NCBI RefSeq assembly: GCF_011044495.1
Contig: NZ_CP049143.1
Span: 1,302,001-1,366,000 of the forward strand
DNA: 64,000 nucleotides
Source: Roseimicrobium sp. ORNL1
Lineage (GTDB): Bacteria; Verrucomicrobiota; Verrucomicrobiia; Verrucomicrobiales; Verrucomicrobiaceae
Direction of reading: 5' to 3'
Shown piece after piece: positions 62,476-64,000 of the stretch. Position 1 is the first letter of the stretch, and the number at the start of each line of letters is the position of its first letter. Below the pieces are notes generated by a model. That model saw only the letters and a program-made list of their open reading frames with translations, searched no databases and was not told the DNA's origin. Both the position numbers and the translations under genes were made by a program.

Positions 62476-62590
62476 CGAGAGATGGGGTGGGGGACCGAGG
62501 TCGAATTCTTGAGAAATCTAAGCCTTGTCGACTATAATCGCCACAGAATAGGGCAGTTGTCTGGATAATCGCGATTTTGAGAGCCCCCGT

Positions 62591-62688
62591 ATGGTGAAAT
62601 GGCGAAATGGTGAAAATCTAAAAAGTCCGTGGGTGAAAAAATTACCCAGACACTTTTATGAAACGGCACCATTTCGCCATTTCACCAT
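62591..62688. repeat. 98-bp element with perfect 22-bp inverted repeats
   Basis: Arms 62591-62612 and 62667-62688 are exact complements (begin ATGGTGAAATGGCG). The 54-bp spacer is A/T-rich and contains a GGGT...ACCC pair. It resembles a MITE or a small hairpin element. In the 412-bp gap between the small minus gene and sucA; the remainder of that gap shows nothing else. Confidence 0.75.
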
Positions 62689-62887
62689 AGCCACCCTGAT
62701 ACGAAGCACAGCAAACGCCCCCAATTCAAGGCAAGCGACGTATCCGAATCATACTCTTTGGCACTCTTCGTGATACACGGGCGCACACCGCGAGCGGATG
62801 CACGAAAATTCACGCCTCTGAAGTAGCACCTGCACTTGCAACGTGCGAAATTTGCGCCCCTTTAGTCTCCCCCTGCAAAACTAGATC

Positions 62888-64000
62888 ATGAACGCCACAT
62901 TGCCGTACCGAGCAAACGCTGACCTGCTCGATGAGAAGTACCTCGCCTGGAAAGAAGATCCCCGCAGTGTAGAGCCCGCCTGGTCGTCGTTCTTTGAAGG
63001 TTTTGAGCTCGGCATGGCCCAGATTCGCCCGTCGGGTGCGCCCGCGGCAAAGGGAGCAGGAGCAGAGCAGGCCGCCGCAGGTCAGCCACTTTCGGAAAAG
63101 ACCCTCGCCTTCCGTACCAAGGTCACCAACGCCATCCTTGATTTCCGCCGCATCGGCCACACTGCCGCCTGGCTGGACCCGCTGAGCAAGACCGCGCCGG
63201 AGCAGCCGCTGCTTACGCCTGCCGGACTGGGATTCACTGAGGATGAGCTGAATGAGGAAGTCATGACGAACTTCCACGGCCAGGGCCGCCCCATGAAGGC
63301 GAGCGTGATGCTGGAGGAACTCCGCCGCATCTACTGCGACAAGATTGGCTTCGAGTTCATGCACATTCACAACCGTGAAGTGCGTGCCTGGCTGCGTGAA
63401 CGCATTGAGGGCCGTCTCGATGCCCCCGCTCCCTCCCCCGAGCAGCAGGCGGAAGTCCTCCGCTGGGCGCTGGAGCCGGAAACCTTCGAGCGCTTCCTGC
63501 ACAAGCGCTACGTGGGCCAGAAGCGCTTCTCCCTGGAGGGCGGCGAGTCCCTCATGGTGGCGCTGCAGAACATCTTTGAAAAGCTACCCGCCGCTGGCGC
63601 CCAGGAAATCGTGATGGGCATGGCCCACCGTGGCCGCCTCAGCGTGCTGGCCAACTTCCTGAAGAAGCCGCTCAAGGTCCTCTTCTACGAGTTCTCCGAA
63701 AACTACGTGCCCAACATGGTGGCCGGTGACGGGGACGTGAAGTACCACCTCGGCTTTGAAACCCACCGCCGCGCAAAGACCGGCGATGAGGTGATGATCC
63801 ATCTCGCCGCCAACCCGAGCCACCTCGAAGCCGTCGACCCGGTCGTGGAAGGCAAGGCCCGCGCCCGCCAGCGTCACCTCGGTGACACGGTGAACCGCAA
63901 GAAGGTGCTGCCCATCCTCATCCACGGGGACGCCGCGTTCGCTGGTCAGGGCATCGTGGCGGAGGTGCTGAATCTCTCCCAGCTTCCCGGCTACCGTACC
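62888..64000 (+). CDS. sucA: 2-oxoglutarate dehydrogenase E1 component (partial, 3' end outside window)
   Basis: First 371 residues. N-terminal arm NADLLDEKYLAWKEDP, then thiamine-diphosphate domain with IVMGMAHRGRLSVLANFLKKP and HLAANPSHLEAVDPVVEG, both typical of OGDH E1 (OdhA/SucA). It decarboxylates 2-oxoglutarate in the TCA cycle. sucB is expected downstream of the window. Confidence 0.93.
   Translation, partial: MNATLPYRANADLLDEKYLAWKEDPRSVEPAWSSFFEGFELGMAQIRPSGAPAAKGAGAEQAAAGQPLSEKTLAFRTKVTNAILDFRRIGHTAAWLDPLSKTAPEQPLLTPAGLGFTEDELNEEVMTNFHGQGRPMKASVMLEELRRIYCDKIGFEFMHIHNREVRAWLRERIEGRLDAPAPSPEQQAEVLRWALEPETFERFLHKRYVGQKRFSLEGGESLMVALQNIFEKLPAAGAQEIVMGMAHRGRLSVLANFLKKPLKVLFYEFSENYVPNMVAGDGDVKYHLGFETHRRAKTGDEVMIHLAANPSHLEAVDPVVEGKARARQRHLGDTVNRKKVLPILIHGDAAFAGQGIVAEVLNLSQLPGYRT

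Noticed and set aside
1-64000. CRISPR arrays or prophage
   Set aside because: No regularly spaced direct repeats, cas genes, integrases (other than the IS) or phage structural genes were seen.

Overview
The window looks like a chromosomal segment of a high-G+C Verrucomicrobiota bacterium (Verrucomicrobiales-like). This is inferred from gene content: a DUF1592/DUF1552 cytochrome pair, ThuA and DUF1080 (3-keto-disaccharide hydrolase) proteins, an exosortase together with a giant PEP-CTERM beta-strand-repeat protein, and a nitrate cluster of the planctomycete/verrucomicrobial type. No prophage, plasmid or CRISPR signature is visible. One tRNA gene (Ser-GCU) is present and no rRNA.

Layout: 0.1-4.4 kb holds two ExbD/TolR-like membrane proteins, then a YihY-holin fusion with a small partner. 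4.6-23.3 kb is a complete nitrate-assimilation island. On the minus strand, in transcription order, it encodes a cytoplasmic NasS/NrtA-like protein, NrtA, NrtB, two NrtC/D ATPases, an outer-membrane porin, a nitrate MFS transporter, a PP2C-kinase fusion, a diflavin reductase, a siroheme nitrite reductase, a four-cluster ferredoxin fused to a DmsC-type membrane anchor, and a molybdopterin nitrate reductase. A divergent LysR-type regulator closes it at 22287. Three operons of the island share one promoter module: a sigma54-type -24/-12 element with a 15-bp palindrome (ATGAA-N5-TTCAT) placed exactly 50 bp upstream each time. A 436-bp cassette carrying a four-helix-bundle gene sits between nrtB and nrtC on the opposite strand.

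23.3-36.9 kb is mixed: a proline-rich membrane protein, an exosortase-EpsI fusion, a DUF1080 protein, the tRNA, a TetR/SDR pair sharing an operator, the DUF1592/DUF1552 pair and ThuA. 37.0-44.5 kb is a six-gene minus-strand operon joining an Hsp70-like ATPase, a GrpE-like protein, a degenerate J-like membrane protein, a Ser/Thr kinase, a GYF-like coiled-coil membrane protein and a small tail-anchored protein. It is read from a good sigma70 promoter with a palindrome at the expected start site. This operon and the nitrate promoter module are the best candidates for undescribed biology here.

44.7-64 kb holds a DUF1080-esterase fusion, a divergent Ada-AlkA / Ogt alkylation-repair pair with a palindromic operator, an aldo/keto reductase, a complete IS3-family element (terminal repeats, 3-bp target duplication, in-phase A6G frameshift site) inserted next to the loop of a palindromic repeat, a beta-propeller protein, the ~1950-residue PEP-CTERM protein, serS, tilS, a lipoprotein hydrolase, a 59-residue secreted small protein, and the 5' part of sucA. 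Several small palindromic repeats (about 50-175 bp) lie in intergenic gaps from 4.4 kb and 44.6 kb onward; two of the families have two copies each.
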